64,000 nt of DNA, from assembly GCA_948567375.1 (NCBI GenBank), contig OX419755.1:1493001-1557000 (forward strand). The letters run 5' to 3'. Below, piece by piece: positions 10,396 through 22,607 of the stretch. The DNA is from Lunularia cruciata. Taxonomy: Eukaryota; Streptophyta; Marchantiopsida; Lunulariales; Lunulariaceae. Every line of letters starts with the position of its first letter. The first letter of the stretch is position 1. The notes under the pieces are model-generated. The model was not told where the DNA came from and ran no database searches. It was given only the letters and a program-made list of their open reading frames with translations. A program made the position numbers and the translations under genes.

Positions 10396-10819
10396 TGTAA
10401 AAGTCAAGACCAAGGAGAGAAATAGGAGAATGGAAGCTCACATTGGGACACTTGAATGATGGAAAACTCCAAATGCCTAGCATGAGCTTTGGCTCTTGTA
10501 TTTATAAGGAGCATACAATGCTCTTGAGAAGCTTCTCAAGAAGCTACCTTGAGCCAATTTCTTGGAATGCAAGCCAAGTTAATTGGGAAGCTTCTCAAGA
10601 AAATTCCTTCTAAAAGCCGCTTACTTGGCATGCAAGCTAAGCTAATTGGAAGCTTCTAGAAGCTTCCTTCTAGAAGTTACCTACTTGGGATGCAAGCTAA
10701 ACTAGCCGGGAAGTTTTCCAAGAGACTTCTTAAATACTACTAGAATATTCTAGCTAATTTGTCTTATTTGCTTCTTTGTTAGCCCTACTAACTTCATTGT
10801 TAAACTCCATATTATTATA
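10396..10819 (-). mobile_element. Solo LTR of family C
   Basis: Minus-oriented LTR: plus-strand TGTAAAAGTCAAGACC at the left and AAACTCCATATTATTATA at the right, matching the C LTR at 62124-62466 in reverse. The end TGTAAC has decayed to TATAAT. Target duplication CATTA is exact at 10391-10395 and 10820-10824. A TATAAATA box (reverse strand near 10498) and heat-shock-element-like palindromes are present. There is no internal region, so this is a solo LTR within family D. Confidence 0.85.
10649..10666. promoter_or_regulatory. Four-unit heat-shock-element-like palindrome
   Basis: GAAgcTTCtaGAAgcTTC is a perfect run of four alternating nGAAn/nTTCn units. It sits within an LTR upstream of its TATA box in the LTR's own (minus) orientation. 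Plant heat-shock factors bind such arrays (established knowledge). Activity here is inferred. Confidence 0.55.
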
Positions 10820-10879
10820 CATTAACACTTCTATACCATAGTTTTACCTACTACTTATCATAGAGTTAGGTTACCATTA

Positions 10880-11470
10880 GAGTTTGGACTTTGCTAGATC
10901 TTTAATATTGATTGTGAGATATCATCAATATGTTTTATTTATAATGGATCATTTTTCCAAGTGGATTGAGTTGGTGGTAATTCTTGACAAATAAAGTGAA
11001 GGGACAACTTACTTGTTCATAGATTAGGTTCTTAGTCATTTTGGTGTACCAGCCAAGATCTTGATTGATTAAGGTATAGGGTTCTTATGAGAGTTTTAGA
11101 TCTTGTCTAACAAGGCCTTAATTGATCACCTTACTACCTCCCAAGTTCACATTGAAGAAAATGGTTTAGTAGAGAGAATGGTTCAGATGGTGCACAGAGA
11201 ATTGCATAAGTATGGTTTGCAAAGAAGTCGCTTGGGAGATTAGGATATCTAGTTACATTGGTTGGCCATGGAGTATCAAATTAGACAACAAGCTTCCTTA
11301 ACATCCTTCTCTCCTTACTTTCTACTCTATGGATAATATCTGGATTTACCTAAAGCCATTTTTTGTGATGCTACAATGGTTTTGGACTTAGATTATCCAA
11401 ATGTATGGATGAGCACATATTTCTAATGGGTAGCCATATTTTTAAGGTGTACACCTTTCCAAGAGTGATG
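10880..11470 (+). pseudogene. Family D integrase core
   Basis: From 10943 the translation gives MDHFSKWIELVVIPDK, then VLSHFGVPAKILID, IDHLTTSQVHIEENGLVERM, VHRELHKYGL and QASLTSFSPYFLLYG. This is the Ty3 integrase core with the second aspartate (ILID) and the glutamate in GLVERM still visible. Several stops interrupt it. It follows RNase H once the solo C LTR is removed. Confidence 0.75.
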
Positions 11471-11559
11471 CCAATGGCTTTGGAGGACTTAGCAATCACT
11501 CAAGGATACCTTATGCTATGCTACTATTTAAGGAGGAGATTGTAGATCCTCAATCCATT

Positions 11560-11812
11560 GATTTCATCCAAGTGATTATGTATATCTAAAATAGACTACA
11601 CCAACCACACTTGATTTGACTACCTGCCACAATATATTGAAAGTGCATAAGGTTTTGCCTTTTAGAGTCCTCATCTTGGAAGGACATGATTGGTGTTGTT
11701 TAGAAGGACCATATGTGCAATTATGTGCCATCCACCTTCCAAATATTGATGGCACTATGGATCCAAGCTTAGCAATTATACATGAAAACTTGTAGTATAT
11801 GTTATATGGCTC
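11560..11812 (+). pseudogene. Family D integrase C-terminal module
   Basis: A readable stretch includes TTCHNILKVHKVLPFRVL, LILEGHDW and HLPNIDGTMDPSL. It resembles the tail after the integrase of some plant Ty3/gypsy polyproteins. No chromodomain signature is seen. It is followed by ~290 bp without recognisable coding and a purine tract at about 12090. Confidence 0.55.
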
Positions 11813-12104
11813 TTCTAGTGGAGCTATTACTATGTTGGTGTGCAATATCTATACAAGAAGATTTTATATGGCATGTTTGATTCCTCTCCTTGTGGTGGTT
11901 CCTTGAAGATAATGGCTATATCCTCAATGTCCTCAACCTATAACTAGTTCAATCCTTATGTGATATATTCTAATGAAATGCAGATAACAATGGGCTTGAT
12001 AGCACCCATCTTCTTGATCTTTGCCTACCATAGTGCATATCACATACTTTGAATAGATGGCTGTTTGGAGTTAGAGAGACCTAACTACCAAAAAGGGGAG
12101 CAAT

Positions 12105-12700
12105 TGTGGGTCTTTGGAGATTGTGTGTATCTTTTATATGAGTTGTAATTTTATAGTGTTTAATGTTGAAAAAAATGTATGTTGGGTAGCAATTATATAT
12201 ATGACAATTGTCATGACTAGTTTGTTTGACTTGTAATGCAAAAGTCAGTTTGCTTGGATGTTGGAGTGTTAGTCTTGGCAGTCATAGTTATACCAATAGC
12301 CGCTCAAAGACTACTTAGTGGTAACCAAATTTCATATTAGGGCTATTGAACACATCATTGGAGCTAGCATTAGTTGCACCATCAATTAGATGCTCCATTA
12401 GGGCTAGATTCTTGGCCGCTCTAGAGAGGTATACCTTTAAAGAGCAGCTCCAAAGAGCTCTCTTCTCTTATGTTGAGCTCTTGGCTATGGTGGATAGAGG
12501 CTGATGAGCATTACCTAAAGTCTCGTACCTAGAGTGGGTGTTGCTTGATAGCATAATAAGAGCATGTTGTTGGTAGTATCTTGAGTTGAATATTGTTAAT
12601 TGTAGGTCTTTGGAGTTTGTATGTATCTTCTATATGAGTTGTGCTTCTATTGTGTATACTATTGAAAATGATGTATGTTGAATAGTGAGGTATTTCAATA
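12105..12700 (+). repeat. Probable family D 3' LTR with partial tandem repeat
   Basis: AAAAAGGGGAGCAAT is a polypurine-like tract immediately followed by TGTGGGTCTTTGG at 12105. The first ~90 bp recur from 12601 (TGTAGGTCTTTGG...), 496 bp later. No second D LTR is available for comparison, so the right boundary is uncertain and the repeat could be a truncated second LTR. Confidence 0.4.
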
Positions 12701-13770
12701 AGCACAACAAGTATTTCAATAGCCACAAGGTTTTAGAGACAAGATAATCATCTCAAATGACAATAAGTGAGTGATAAGTTATGAAGGTTTTGCATGCATA
12801 AGATTAAACTCTTTTGCCTCAAATACAAGTGTAGAAACATACATTTTGGGAAGAGAAACCATCAAAATCTAAGGATAGAATTTTGTTTAGTGGATCTCAA
12901 CAAGGAAATGTGATCTTCTTTGTATAGGATTATCAAATCTATACATGCTTCTCTTCCTATTATTTTATATCTTTTGTCTCTCCTTTGTATGGCTTAATGA
13001 GGTCTTCCTATCCTTCTTGTGTTCTATGAGGTGGGCTTCAAGAAAAAATAAATTTCTAAATTAACTTTGGAAATTTTATATGGGTCTAGTTTAAATTATT
13101 TGCTCAAATTTGAGCAAATTTGGGTGAATTCATAGGATTTTTTGGGTGCAAAAGTGATAAGAAAAATTTTCACAAGGAGTGAAATTTTACCTTTGCCTTA
13201 GACACAAAGGTAGGTTTTAAGCAAGCCTCCTTCTAAATTTGGAAAGTTTACCCTCATGGCAAAAGTTTAGGATGAAAAAGAGGAGAAGAGATTAAGATAG
13301 AAATCTTGTCAGATAATCAATTCACTCTAGACTAGTATTATAAGAGTGGCTTGTCATCCATTCCAAAAGACATTGAAGGAATGATAAATGTTGAAAATTC
13401 TCACTTTTCCAAATATGAAGATTACTTAAAAATAGTCAATTTGTTATTGAAAAGAGATATATTGAGGTAAAGTAAAATAAACCTTGCTCATGTTAGTTTT
13501 TATGAGGATAATTGGGTTTGATGTAATATATAATAATAATTTTCATATGCTTATTAAATAAAGATATCTATTTATGGATATATACTAAAATTGAGCAGCT
13601 TGTTGTGTGATAAGCAAAACATAACACACATGCACCTAAAATAAAATTTCTAAAGATGATGAAAAATTTCTAAGAATAACTATAAAGCAAATGGACTGAG
13701 TGAAAATTACTATTCCTTATTAGCTATCACTTTGAAAATATATATGTAAATGATATATTAGTTTGAGTGC
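12701..13770. other. Non-coding stretch, no gene seen
   Basis: AT-rich sequence with no credible open frame. The only recognisable feature is a ~75-bp block at about 12955-13030 resembling 61795-61870, inside the A2 3' LTR, so part of this may be another old repeat. Confidence 0.5.
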
Positions 13771-13779
13771 ATATGTGTA

Positions 13780-16700
13780 TGTGACAACCCGGAAAATATC
13801 ACTTTTGCGGTAATCAGGTAAGTAAAGTTTGTTCCCACAGAGATACGAGTCAGAATTGGTCAAATACAAAGTCAAATAGTAACATGTAGTTCTTCTTAAT
13901 TTCATCTTTAATCTCTCAGGTAGCAACTACACCCAAAAGAGAGTTACAAGCTCACAATCTTGACAACTTGTCATGAATTCAAACACCCATAATCACAACA
14001 TAACAAATTCTGTCAAAAAAAATCTTGATTGTGATGATTCAGATTCTCCCAAAGATGACACTTCCCTACAAAACAACTTTGCCTCAAAATTGTGTTCCAC
14101 TCCTCCATTAAAGGCACAAATTCCTTGATCAAAATTGCTTCACATCAACTTTGCACTGCACTCACAAATGCAAAATACTACCAACACTACAATTCCTCTC
14201 AGATTTTTCAAGGCATTGCTTTGATTGCACTTCACTTAGGATCAAACACACAGAATGAAGCTCAAGGTGGCAGAATCCAACATCCAACAAGCACACTGAC
14301 TTGCAGTTTGAAATTCTCCACACACTCAAAAACACACACAAAAAGTTGATACTCGGAATTAAGCTCAAATGACAAGCACTAAAATCAGCACTTCACTTTA
14401 TTTATCTTCAAAAATATGAATACTGAACAACATTTTACTACAAATGCCTCCCTTAAATAGTAAAGCAATCGATAGTTACCAATAACTATACCGTTCTACA
14501 ACAACTTTTCTACCTGCAGATCCAAAATGACAATGCACCTCTTCATATTTGCCTCTTCAAATCTCAAAACTGTTTCTACTCTAATTCAATGTCAATCTCT
14601 TCATCGGCTTCCAAACCTGACAATCCTCCTATTACTTCTCCTTCTTTGGGTATATTTGATTCTACTAATTCCTTCACTATTTCTACTACTTCTTCATTAG
14701 GAACTACAATTGAGATCATGGGTAACTCTTCTATCTCTTTATCTCTTGACCCACTCTTCTCTAAAGTGTCAAAAGATAACTCCAAAGACACCTAAATTCC
14801 TACTTCTGCACCATTGGACTTTTTCTCCTTTGTCACACTACTCCTATTTTCTCTAACTTTAAATTCACTCAATCTAATTTGAGACTTACATTGTCTCCTA
14901 CTTCTAGCATCTTTCTATCTACTTGCTCCCTCAATCGGATTAATAAAGTATTCATATCAACATCTTTAGCTCTCCTCTTCCGAGTTTCTTGCACAAGCAA
15001 CTTTAACTCATGTAGTCTTGCTTCTTCTAATCTTCCTTCAGCCTCTGTGCTCAGCATCACTCTCAATTTTCCCACAACTTCTCCTACTGATTCCGACTCA
15101 TACCCTCAAGATTGCTCTGCCTTTAACTCTTCTTGGTACATCTTCAACTCGTCTTTGTTCTCAGCAGCGAGCATCTTTTTCTCCTCCGCATACTAAGAAC
15201 TTTGTAACTCAGCACTTTGTACCAACTCTCTCAATCTTTCTTCTTCTCGATGTCTGATCGCCAACTCTCTCTGCCATGCTTGATCCTTCCCGGCTGCACT
15301 CTTCCTCAAGCTTTCTAAATCCTGCTCCATCACTGCTGCCATCGCTTTTACATGAATACTCTCGATGTGCACATCATTGACCTCCTCTTTCATCTTGGTC
15401 AGCAACATTGTCTGCCCCTTCAACTCTTCGGCTTGACTCTGCATTTCTTTCCCTCTTGCCTCAAAACTCTCTTGCAACTTCTCAAAAGTCTTAGTCTTCA
15501 AGACTATATTCACCCAAAGATCTCAACTTCCTCGTCTCTTTGGGTTACACGTTCCTCCAAGCCCTTTACTTCAGCCAACAGATACTTCACCACCTGCAAC
15601 TCATTTGTCACCTTCATGCCATTGTTTTGGATTACCTTCTGGCATTCTTTTAGCAGCCCCAATAATAGAGTTCTAACATGTGATAAATATTGTATCCCTC
15701 TGAAGTTCTCTTTGTCTTCGGCCCCATCTTTGTTCTTCACCTCTTTCGTCGGCTCCTTCTTCCAAAGTCTTGATCTTTGTATCTTCAGCGATACTGCTTC
15801 CAAAGTTCCTTCTTCCTTACATGCTGAACTTGGCCCCGCAAGGTACTTCTTCTAATGCTCAACCCCCTTATCTTCCATGACCAGGGCTAGATAGTGATTT
15901 GCATTTCCTAATATACTGTCAATCATTGCATGAAAAGCTTCATCCTCTTTTGCTTCAGCCAACTGCTAAACTTTGTCTTACCCTCACTCTCACTTCCGGA
16001 TTCCCCACTTTGTAATGTGAGTTTGGCTTCCTTTGAGTCTTCTCCTCTAGATTTGGTCTCCCCTTTAGACTCAATTTCCGAAGGTTCTTCTTTCACCACC
16101 TTCTTACCCCGCTGAACAAGTCTTTGGGTCTTTCTTTGGGTCTTTCTTTGTGCTGGAAGCAACTCTACTTCTTTGGGTTTATTCTACTTCTTTGTCTTTG
16201 GGCTTATGACTTCTTCCATCTCCCATTGTCTTGTTCTCAAGAAGTGATCATCATTGGCTTGTAGGTGTGCCATGTATTGTTGTTCTTCTTCATCTGCTTC
16301 CCGTCTCAAATTAGGATGAAAATGTGACACCATCTGACGCCTCTCCACCGCTGTCAACAAATTCAACCTGAAGTAGAAATGTGTTGCAAACAACATGAAA
16401 TAATATGGAGGTGAAGCTGTCCTTCAATTGACAACCATTTGCCTTCTTCACTGGTGAAAACACTTTGCCCAATTCACTTTCACACCTACAAACATCTGGT
16501 GGAAGAATACCACCTGTTGCATGTTCACGTATGTCGTTCTTTATGGTTTGAACATTGCCATTATTGTCCCCATGATGCTTCATTTAATTGGGTCTCAATA
16601 GGACTCCACCTTGTAACCATTCGTTGTATGTGGAGCAAAAAACAAATTGCATATTTGTGTAGTCTCCTCTACAGCATCACAGTTCTGATAGAAGGTGAAC

Positions 16701-17530
16701 CCCATCGGTTCTCCTACTTCCTTCCCCAACACTAACCTCCAATCCGACTCAGTCCATCAAGCCGGATTTCCTCTCTTCCCTTCAACTTCAAGACCCTCCG
16801 CACAATTATTGGCAGCTATCTCTACCATGACTCCTGGGAAACTAAAATTCTAGTTCCACGCTAAGAAAGTAATATGAAGTCTATTCAAGACCTCAATCTT
16901 TGCTACAACATCCAACCTCCAAATTGCAAAACTTCTTACTACAAGGGCATTCTTGACCTTCTTTGCCATGATCTGCTCTCTTGTTCTTTGGCACTGGAAG
17001 ACTATTCCCTCTCCTAAACTCTAACCCCTTCTAGATTTTGGAAAATTTCACGCTCAATCAGCTTCTTGACACACATTACTATAGGATGACTACTCAAAGG
17101 AACTAGAAATCTACTTGACATATTCAACTTTCCCCTGCACAATCACAATTTTATATTACCCCAAATTGTAGTCAATCTTCAGTCCATTTCAAAATTGACT
17201 CCCTCTTCTTCTACGTGTTGATGTCTTGTCACTATCAAGACATGCTTCTTCTGCCTCCGCCGTTTCTTGAAGTGTACTTTCTTGCCATGTAGAAAGGTTG
17301 TTAGACAGTCTTTGTATCGGCCTTTGCTTCCCGATCCAAAGACAATGATCTTTGGACTTGTCTCTTTGTACTCCCCTTTTGAGTATTTCCGTTCTCCAAC
17401 CCAAAGTTGACTTCTTTGGATTCCCTCCGAAGACACTTCCGTCCATTCTTTCCTTCATAATTCGGCTTCCTTGCTTACTTCTTCTCCAAGCGCTAACAAA
17501 ACAGAAAAAACAAAAAATGTGGACACCATA
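13780..17530 (-). mobile_element. Family A long LTR, diverged subfamily (A-III)
   Basis: In plus coordinates it runs from TGTGACAACCCGG to TGTGGACACCATA, which are the family ends in reverse, over 3,751 bp. The GTGTA duplication is exact (13775-13779, 17531-17535). It inserted four bases inside a B LTR. The protein gene is closer to that of A-V than to A-IIa or A-VI. Confidence 0.9.
14576..16969 (-). pseudogene. LTR-encoded protein of A-III
   Basis: Read on the minus strand from about 16969 (M-A-K-K), it shows the conserved domain: AIWRLDVVAKIEVLNRLHIT, FLAWN, GKRGNPA, WTESDWRLVLGKEVG, YVNMQQVVFFHQMF and RLNLLTAVERRQMVSHFHPN. An acidic linker follows near 16160-15930, then coiled coil (EEVNDVHIESIHVKAMAAVM and RHREEERLRELVQ), VDRKMLEVGDN and a terminal DIELE stop. 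Stops replace several codons. It is a broken member of a second subfamily of the same protein. Confidence 0.7.
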
Positions 17531-18134
17531 GTGTAATAATTTGTGGACAAGGGAACTCTCTAAGAGAGATACAAGAGAGAAAACACAAGTTTTGCATGAC
17601 ACATGTCACATGCCCCAAAGAACAACCTTCTCTTTATTATATAGCAAAGAGGACCCCTCAAAGGAAGCTCCACCCTTGGATCAGATACATGGATTGGTGA
17701 CTTGTCAGCAAGCTCCATCCTTGGATTAGTCGTTTGGATGAGAGACATGTCAATCCTTGTCCTATCTAGTTGGTTAAAAGGAATCTTTAAGGGATTTTCC
17801 TCTAGGAAGCTCAAAATTGCATGGGTGAGGTACTATTGGAAAGCTCTCGATGAGACAAATAACCACGAGGGGTGGTAGAAAGAAAGACTTTTTGCCTTGA
17901 GAGGGGATCATTCTATTTTTTAGGCCTAATTCATCAGTTTAGGCCTCCAAAATTGGCTCTAAAGTTTTCAGGTTATTTTTGGCTTCTGCACTATTAGTAG
18001 AAGTACTCTTTTGGTGACACCTTTGTTTGATCTTCCTAGCCCATTGTACATAACATCCTTCTAGATGTTACCAAGCCAATTTCTGTCTAGCTACTTGTAT
18101 TACAATATGGCGGGTACATGTCTTTGAGAATACC

Positions 18135-18284
18135 TTATTCTTAAACATATTCCTTATGTTTTACAGCATGAAGATTAATAAAAGAACAAAATTTTGTGAT
18201 CTAGAAATAAGTTACTAGATCATAAAAATTTGTTCTTTTATTAATCTTCATGTTGCAATACATAAGAAATATGCTTAGAATCAA
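18135..18284. repeat. Foldback hairpin, ~68-bp arms
   Basis: The left arm (18135-18204) and right arm (18215-18284) are near-perfect reverse complements around a 10-bp loop (AAATAAGTTA); by eye about 8 differences in 68 bp. The arms' core is CATGAAGATTAATAAAAGAA. It could be a miniature foldback transposon, a small-RNA precursor or a local inverted duplication. No target duplication is obvious. Confidence 0.7.
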
Positions 18285-21256
18285 TGTTAAAAAATTCACC
18301 TCCAACATTATACTTGATAATATCTATTTGAGTTGTTCTTTCCTAATTTTAATTATATAGTTTAGATCATATGGTCATTGAAGCAAGATGGTCCTAAAAG
18401 TTGCAAAACATTAAATAGACATTAAACATCTCCAATAGAATAAGGGAAAAATATAAGGGTTCAAGGAGTTGAAGGCATTAATTATATCTTTTACTTTGAT
18501 CATTTAGTTTATAGTTAGTAGACAAGAGAACATTAATTGGCATTAAATTGAAATATAAATACAAGAACATCCAAAATTTTATACTTCAAGAGTAGTTACT
18601 TTTCACATTACTATATTTGGAAAAAGTGACGCAAAGTTTGATGCAATATCCAAGTGTATAATACATTTAATTTTGCATAAAATAACCACTTTGTCCCATA
18701 TTAGGATCATATTGGTTATCCAAGCTAGAAAACAATAAAAATTAGGTAGAAAAAGAGGTTGTTATGTGCAGAATCTAAAACACTATTTATAAGTGTCAAA
18801 AAAATTAAATTTATTTTAAGTTCAAAAGATTTTCTATAGTTTTAAATATTACTCAAAACAGTAACAATATGCTAAAAGCTTTAAAAGTGATATAAATGGG
18901 TGTTCCTATGGTACATTCCTATGTTACTCGACTTGATTCCATAAGATCAACCTTGCCTAAAATATCAAAATCCCTAGTAGGAAGCACCCTTAGAGATGTT
19001 AGGAATTTCTCCAATTTTTGGAATGGACCGTTCTTTTTTACTACCTAACCTTATTTCTTTGGACATTATACTCTAAGTTCAATAAGATATTAGTGGATAG
19101 AATGTAAATGTCATTTCACTTGCAAATTGCTATCTTGGAAAACTGTCTACTAAACATAATAGGGGGTTTCAAGAACAAAAGTGATGGGATCTTTACAATA
19201 AAGTGAAATTTCTGTAAAATATTTTATGAGACACCATAAAAAGAACTGTAGTAAGAATGAATGCTCTATATAACTTTTACACAAGGTGATGGGCAGTTTC
19301 ATTTTTTGAGGAGTGTGTTGAATTAATGGAGTTAAAGGAGGGATCAAGTAATCATTTCAAGTAATTAACTTTATGTAGCAATGCGCATGTTGCAAAGTCA
19401 AAAGCAAATGAGAAGTTGTGCCAAACTTATTGCATCACAAGCCGATGTGTCAAATTTGAAGTAGGAAATTTGAATATCATCTTGAGTTCATGGTACTCAA
19501 TAGTGGGTGCACAAAGGAAGACCTAGTGAGAACATCTTTTGATGCCATATTCTTGGGTAGAAACAAATGGCACAAACATGTATTCTAATGACATTGTTGG
19601 GTGTGAGCCATTAAACATTTGGATTGATTTGTGGATGCCTACATCACTAAGAAAAACTCTTTGACATTGCCTAGACTTCAAGAAATTCATTTTCAATGTA
19701 TCAACTCGAAGAAATTGATAGTGCACCTACTTGGAAATTTTGGAATTAGAATTGAGTTTAGTGAACCATGCATGACATAAACCCTTGGAACAAAAATTAT
19801 GCTTGTCCTCTCATTCTCCCTCCCTCTTTCATTTGCAACATAGATCTTTGGCCTCCCATTCTCTTGTAAGCTAGTCCAAATTCAAATCTTATCTTGGTCA
19901 ATCCTTCATCAATACAGAGTATTAGATTTCAAGTTCCCTTTCAAATGGTGTTGGCCATACCAGCGGTACTTGTACAATATGCTCCTTCTTCCTCTATGAG
20001 CAAAGAAAAATATGATGATTTAGATTAATTCCCATCACTAAGCTTAAATCATTGATTATGTAGAGGATCCTAAGCATTTTAAGTAGATACATTGTGGCAC
20101 TTGGAAAAAAATTATTTAGACACATATAACATAAAGCTACATGGCCATTTTTCTTGTGAGATTTGGGAAGGGATTGTTGAGATACATAACTGGAGAGAGA
20201 CAACAAAAAAATTGGACTGTTATATGAAATCACATAAACAAGCTAGGGATTGAAAGGATAAATACACTTCTGAAGATCTCATAGAAAGGAGATAATGCAA
20301 GGATTGACAACTATAGATCATAGCTTCAATCACATTTGTCCTCATTTGGATAGAATAAATGCATTGTTTGGAGGTGGAGCAAATGTAAGTAAGTATGTGA
20401 ATTTGAAGTGATTTGAATATTTCAGAATGGTCCAGCATAGAGGATGAAATGGGATACAAAGTTATACCAAAAGAGGAAGAGGAGATTCTACAAGAAGGTA
20501 CTACTTTGTCAATAACTTCACAAGCGTTCCATTTCAATACATCCCATTCAATCCCATTTTCAATGTATGCAAGAAGAGAGGTTTGAAGTCATAGAGAAGT
20601 TCAAAGAAGATGTTTAGGCTACTACAAGAGCTTGCAAAGAAAGTCCCATAGCCAAAGAGGAAAATTCAATAAGAGTGAGAGAATAGAAGATAGAGAGTGG
20701 AAGCATGAGCTACAATAAGGAGAATTGTACAAAAAGGAGAAATTCTCTAAAGGAAATCTAAAGATGAGACATACCTTTTTCTCTCTTGTGCATGACATGA
20801 AAGCCATAAAAAACTGAAAAAGCCATTCCTTAGAGGCAAGGAAGATGTGTAAATTAGCAAAGATAAATGTTCAAAGTTAAAATTGAAGCAAAATTGAGAT
20901 CCAAATTTCAAAAATTGAGGTTTAAGGAGACAAATGCTAAATCAAACACTTCTATTTGAGGATTCTAGAATTAGCCTGGCAAGGAAAAACACTAGAGGAA
21001 ATGAAGAGCAACATCACTATGCTGTCCAAAATAGATGACCAACTTGCACAAACTTGTAGTAGTGATCCAATTCCCAAATGTACTTATTGCACTTCTAGTG
21101 CACATTATAGCAATTTATTGTTGTAAGATTCAATAGCTTTAAAAAGTAATATGATGATAATTTTCTTTAAGATTCAACAACTTATAACAAAGTAATGACT
21201 ATTGTTGTAAGATTCACACAAGCTATAAAATAGTATTATCTGTATGTGAAAAAAGC
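18285..21256. other. Non-coding AT-rich stretch, no gene seen
   Basis: Only short open frames occur on either strand, none with a recognisable domain, and no repeat shared with the rest of the window was found. A minus-strand frame of 105 codons (20220-20537) has no recognised motif and is probably chance. Confidence 0.5.
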
Positions 21257-21640
21257 TTGAATTATTTGCTTGAATTCATTTATGTGAAATCAAGGGTTTG
21301 CTTGGCTATCACAAGAGTTGCTCATGTCTTAAGATGGATGGCTTGCATATGGGGTTCAAATCATGGTTTTTTTCTCATCCTTGGAAATGGTTTGCTCACC
21401 CATCACGAGGATTTGCTTGCTTCTCCCAAAGGGTTTGCTTACTTATAATGAGGGTTTGCTTGGATTTGGCGTGGCTTGCCTAGCAAGACTTTTATGTCTT
21501 TATGTGGCCTTGCTTGCATCTGGTAGGGATTTCCTTGCTCCTCATGTCTTCTTGCTTGACTTGTGGTATTTACTTGCATTTAGTGAGCTTCACTTATCAT
21601 ATTAAGGGTTTGCTTGCTTTTAGTGGGGATTCATTTGCAT
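21257..21640. repeat. Degenerate TTTGCTTG-rich tract
   Basis: Variants of GGGTTTGCTTG and related words recur at irregular 20-45 bp spacing (for example near 21296, 21410, 21434, 21454, 21604). Open frames of 60-84 codons here in three frames are a by-product of the composition. It looks like an old, scrambled simple repeat. Confidence 0.5.
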
Positions 21641-21941
21641 TTTCCACAAGCTACAATACCCTTTTATGTCAAAAAAGATTTCACAAATTAGAAAGTTCAA
21701 AGGAATTTGAGGTATTTGAAAAATTTCATGGATACAAATACTTAATTCTATTATGAACCTCCAATCTTTCACATATTAAGCCTAATTTCCTAAATCTTTA
21801 CATGTTATTCCCCATTTATAATTATCTATAAATATTTGTAAGGCATTGCCTTCTTTCTCCCAATGTGAAGAAGAATCTCTTGAGTATATTGGGTGCAAAG
21901 ATACTCCATAATAGCCTAAAGTCCAGATCATTAAGAGTCTC

Positions 21942-22478
21942 AATTGATATCTACATTACGACACACTATTTGAAACCTCACTCTAATACATACAAGAAAT
22001 TCATGTATTCCTCAATAAATTTCAAGCATGATTAAAATACATACCATGAATTGATATCTACATTACCACACACTATTTGAAGCCCCACTCTAATACATAC
22101 AAGAAATTCATGTATTCCTCAATAAATTTCAAAGCATGATTAAAATACATACCATGAATTGATATCTACATTACCACACACTATTTGAAGCCCCACTCTA
22201 ATACTTACAAGAAATGCATGTATTCCTCAATAAATTTCAAAGCATGATTAAAATACATACCATGAATTGATATCTACATTACCACACACTATTTGAAGCC
22301 CCACTCTAATACTTACAAGAAATGCATGTATTCCTCAATAAATTTCAAAGCATGATTAAAATACATACCATGAATTGATATCTACATTACTACACACTAT
22401 TTGAGACACCACTCTAATACTTACAAGAAATTCATGTATTCCTCAATAATTTCAAAGCATGATTAAAATACATACCAT
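21942..22478. repeat. 108-bp tandem satellite, five units
   Basis: Units begin at 21942, 22049, 22157, 22265 and 22373, giving periods of 107, 108, 108 and 108 bp. Each starts AATTGATATCTACATTAC and ends AAAATACATACCATG. Units 2-4 are nearly identical. Unit 1 has a one-base deletion and unit 5 more changes. A sixth, strongly diverged unit with an insertion follows to about 22607. Confidence 0.9.
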
Positions 22479-22607
22479 ACTATTGAAAAATACTTATATT
22501 TGAAACTCTTTTATCAACACTTATAATTTGAACCCCTACTCTCATATATATAGGAAATGCATGTACTCCTCAATAAATTTCAAGGCAAGATTTAAATACA
22601 TACCATA
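22479..22607. repeat. Decayed sixth satellite unit
   Basis: After the fifth unit the sequence diverges, but it recovers the AAATGCATGTACTCCTCAAT and ATACATACCAT landmarks near 22553-22605. This makes it a degraded edge unit of the array. Confidence 0.6.

Larger units (their letters stand above)
1298..12600 (+). mobile_element. Family D Ty3/gypsy element, decayed and interrupted
   Basis: Plus-strand pol order is reverse transcriptase (about 1730-2358), RNase H (9825-10390), integrase core (about 10880-11470) and a C-terminal module (about 11560-11812). A purine tract (AAAAAGGGGAG) at about 12090 precedes a probable 3' LTR at 12105. The domain order is that of Ty3/gypsy. It is split by A-II with TSD TTACC and by a solo C LTR with TSD CATTA. 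Every domain has stops. It hosts these insertions, so it is older than them. The stretch 1298-1729 shows no recognisable domain and may be decayed upstream pol. Confidence 0.7.
13776..18104 (-). mobile_element. Solo LTR of family B, split by A-III
   Basis: The first four bases (TGTA) are at 13776-13779 and the rest at 17536-18104, ending TGTATTACA. It matches the minus-strand B LTRs at 38947-39547 and 52152-52734. Removing A-III leaves ~573 bp flanked by an exact ATATG duplication (13771-13775, 18105-18109). No internal region remains. Confidence 0.85.

Noticed and set aside
12529-12726. Second complete family D LTR
   Set aside because: Only the first ~90 bp recur at 12601 and no end can be matched, so only a partial repeat is claimed.
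20220-20537. 105-codon minus-strand frame
   Set aside because: No recognised motif and no promoter. It lies in AT-rich sequence with frames of similar length by chance.
21257-21640. Interstitial telomere repeat
   Set aside because: The word is not TTTAGGG and has no fixed period.
21942-22478. CRISPR-like array
   Set aside because: Units are contiguous 108-bp repeats without spacers, in a plant-type repeat context.
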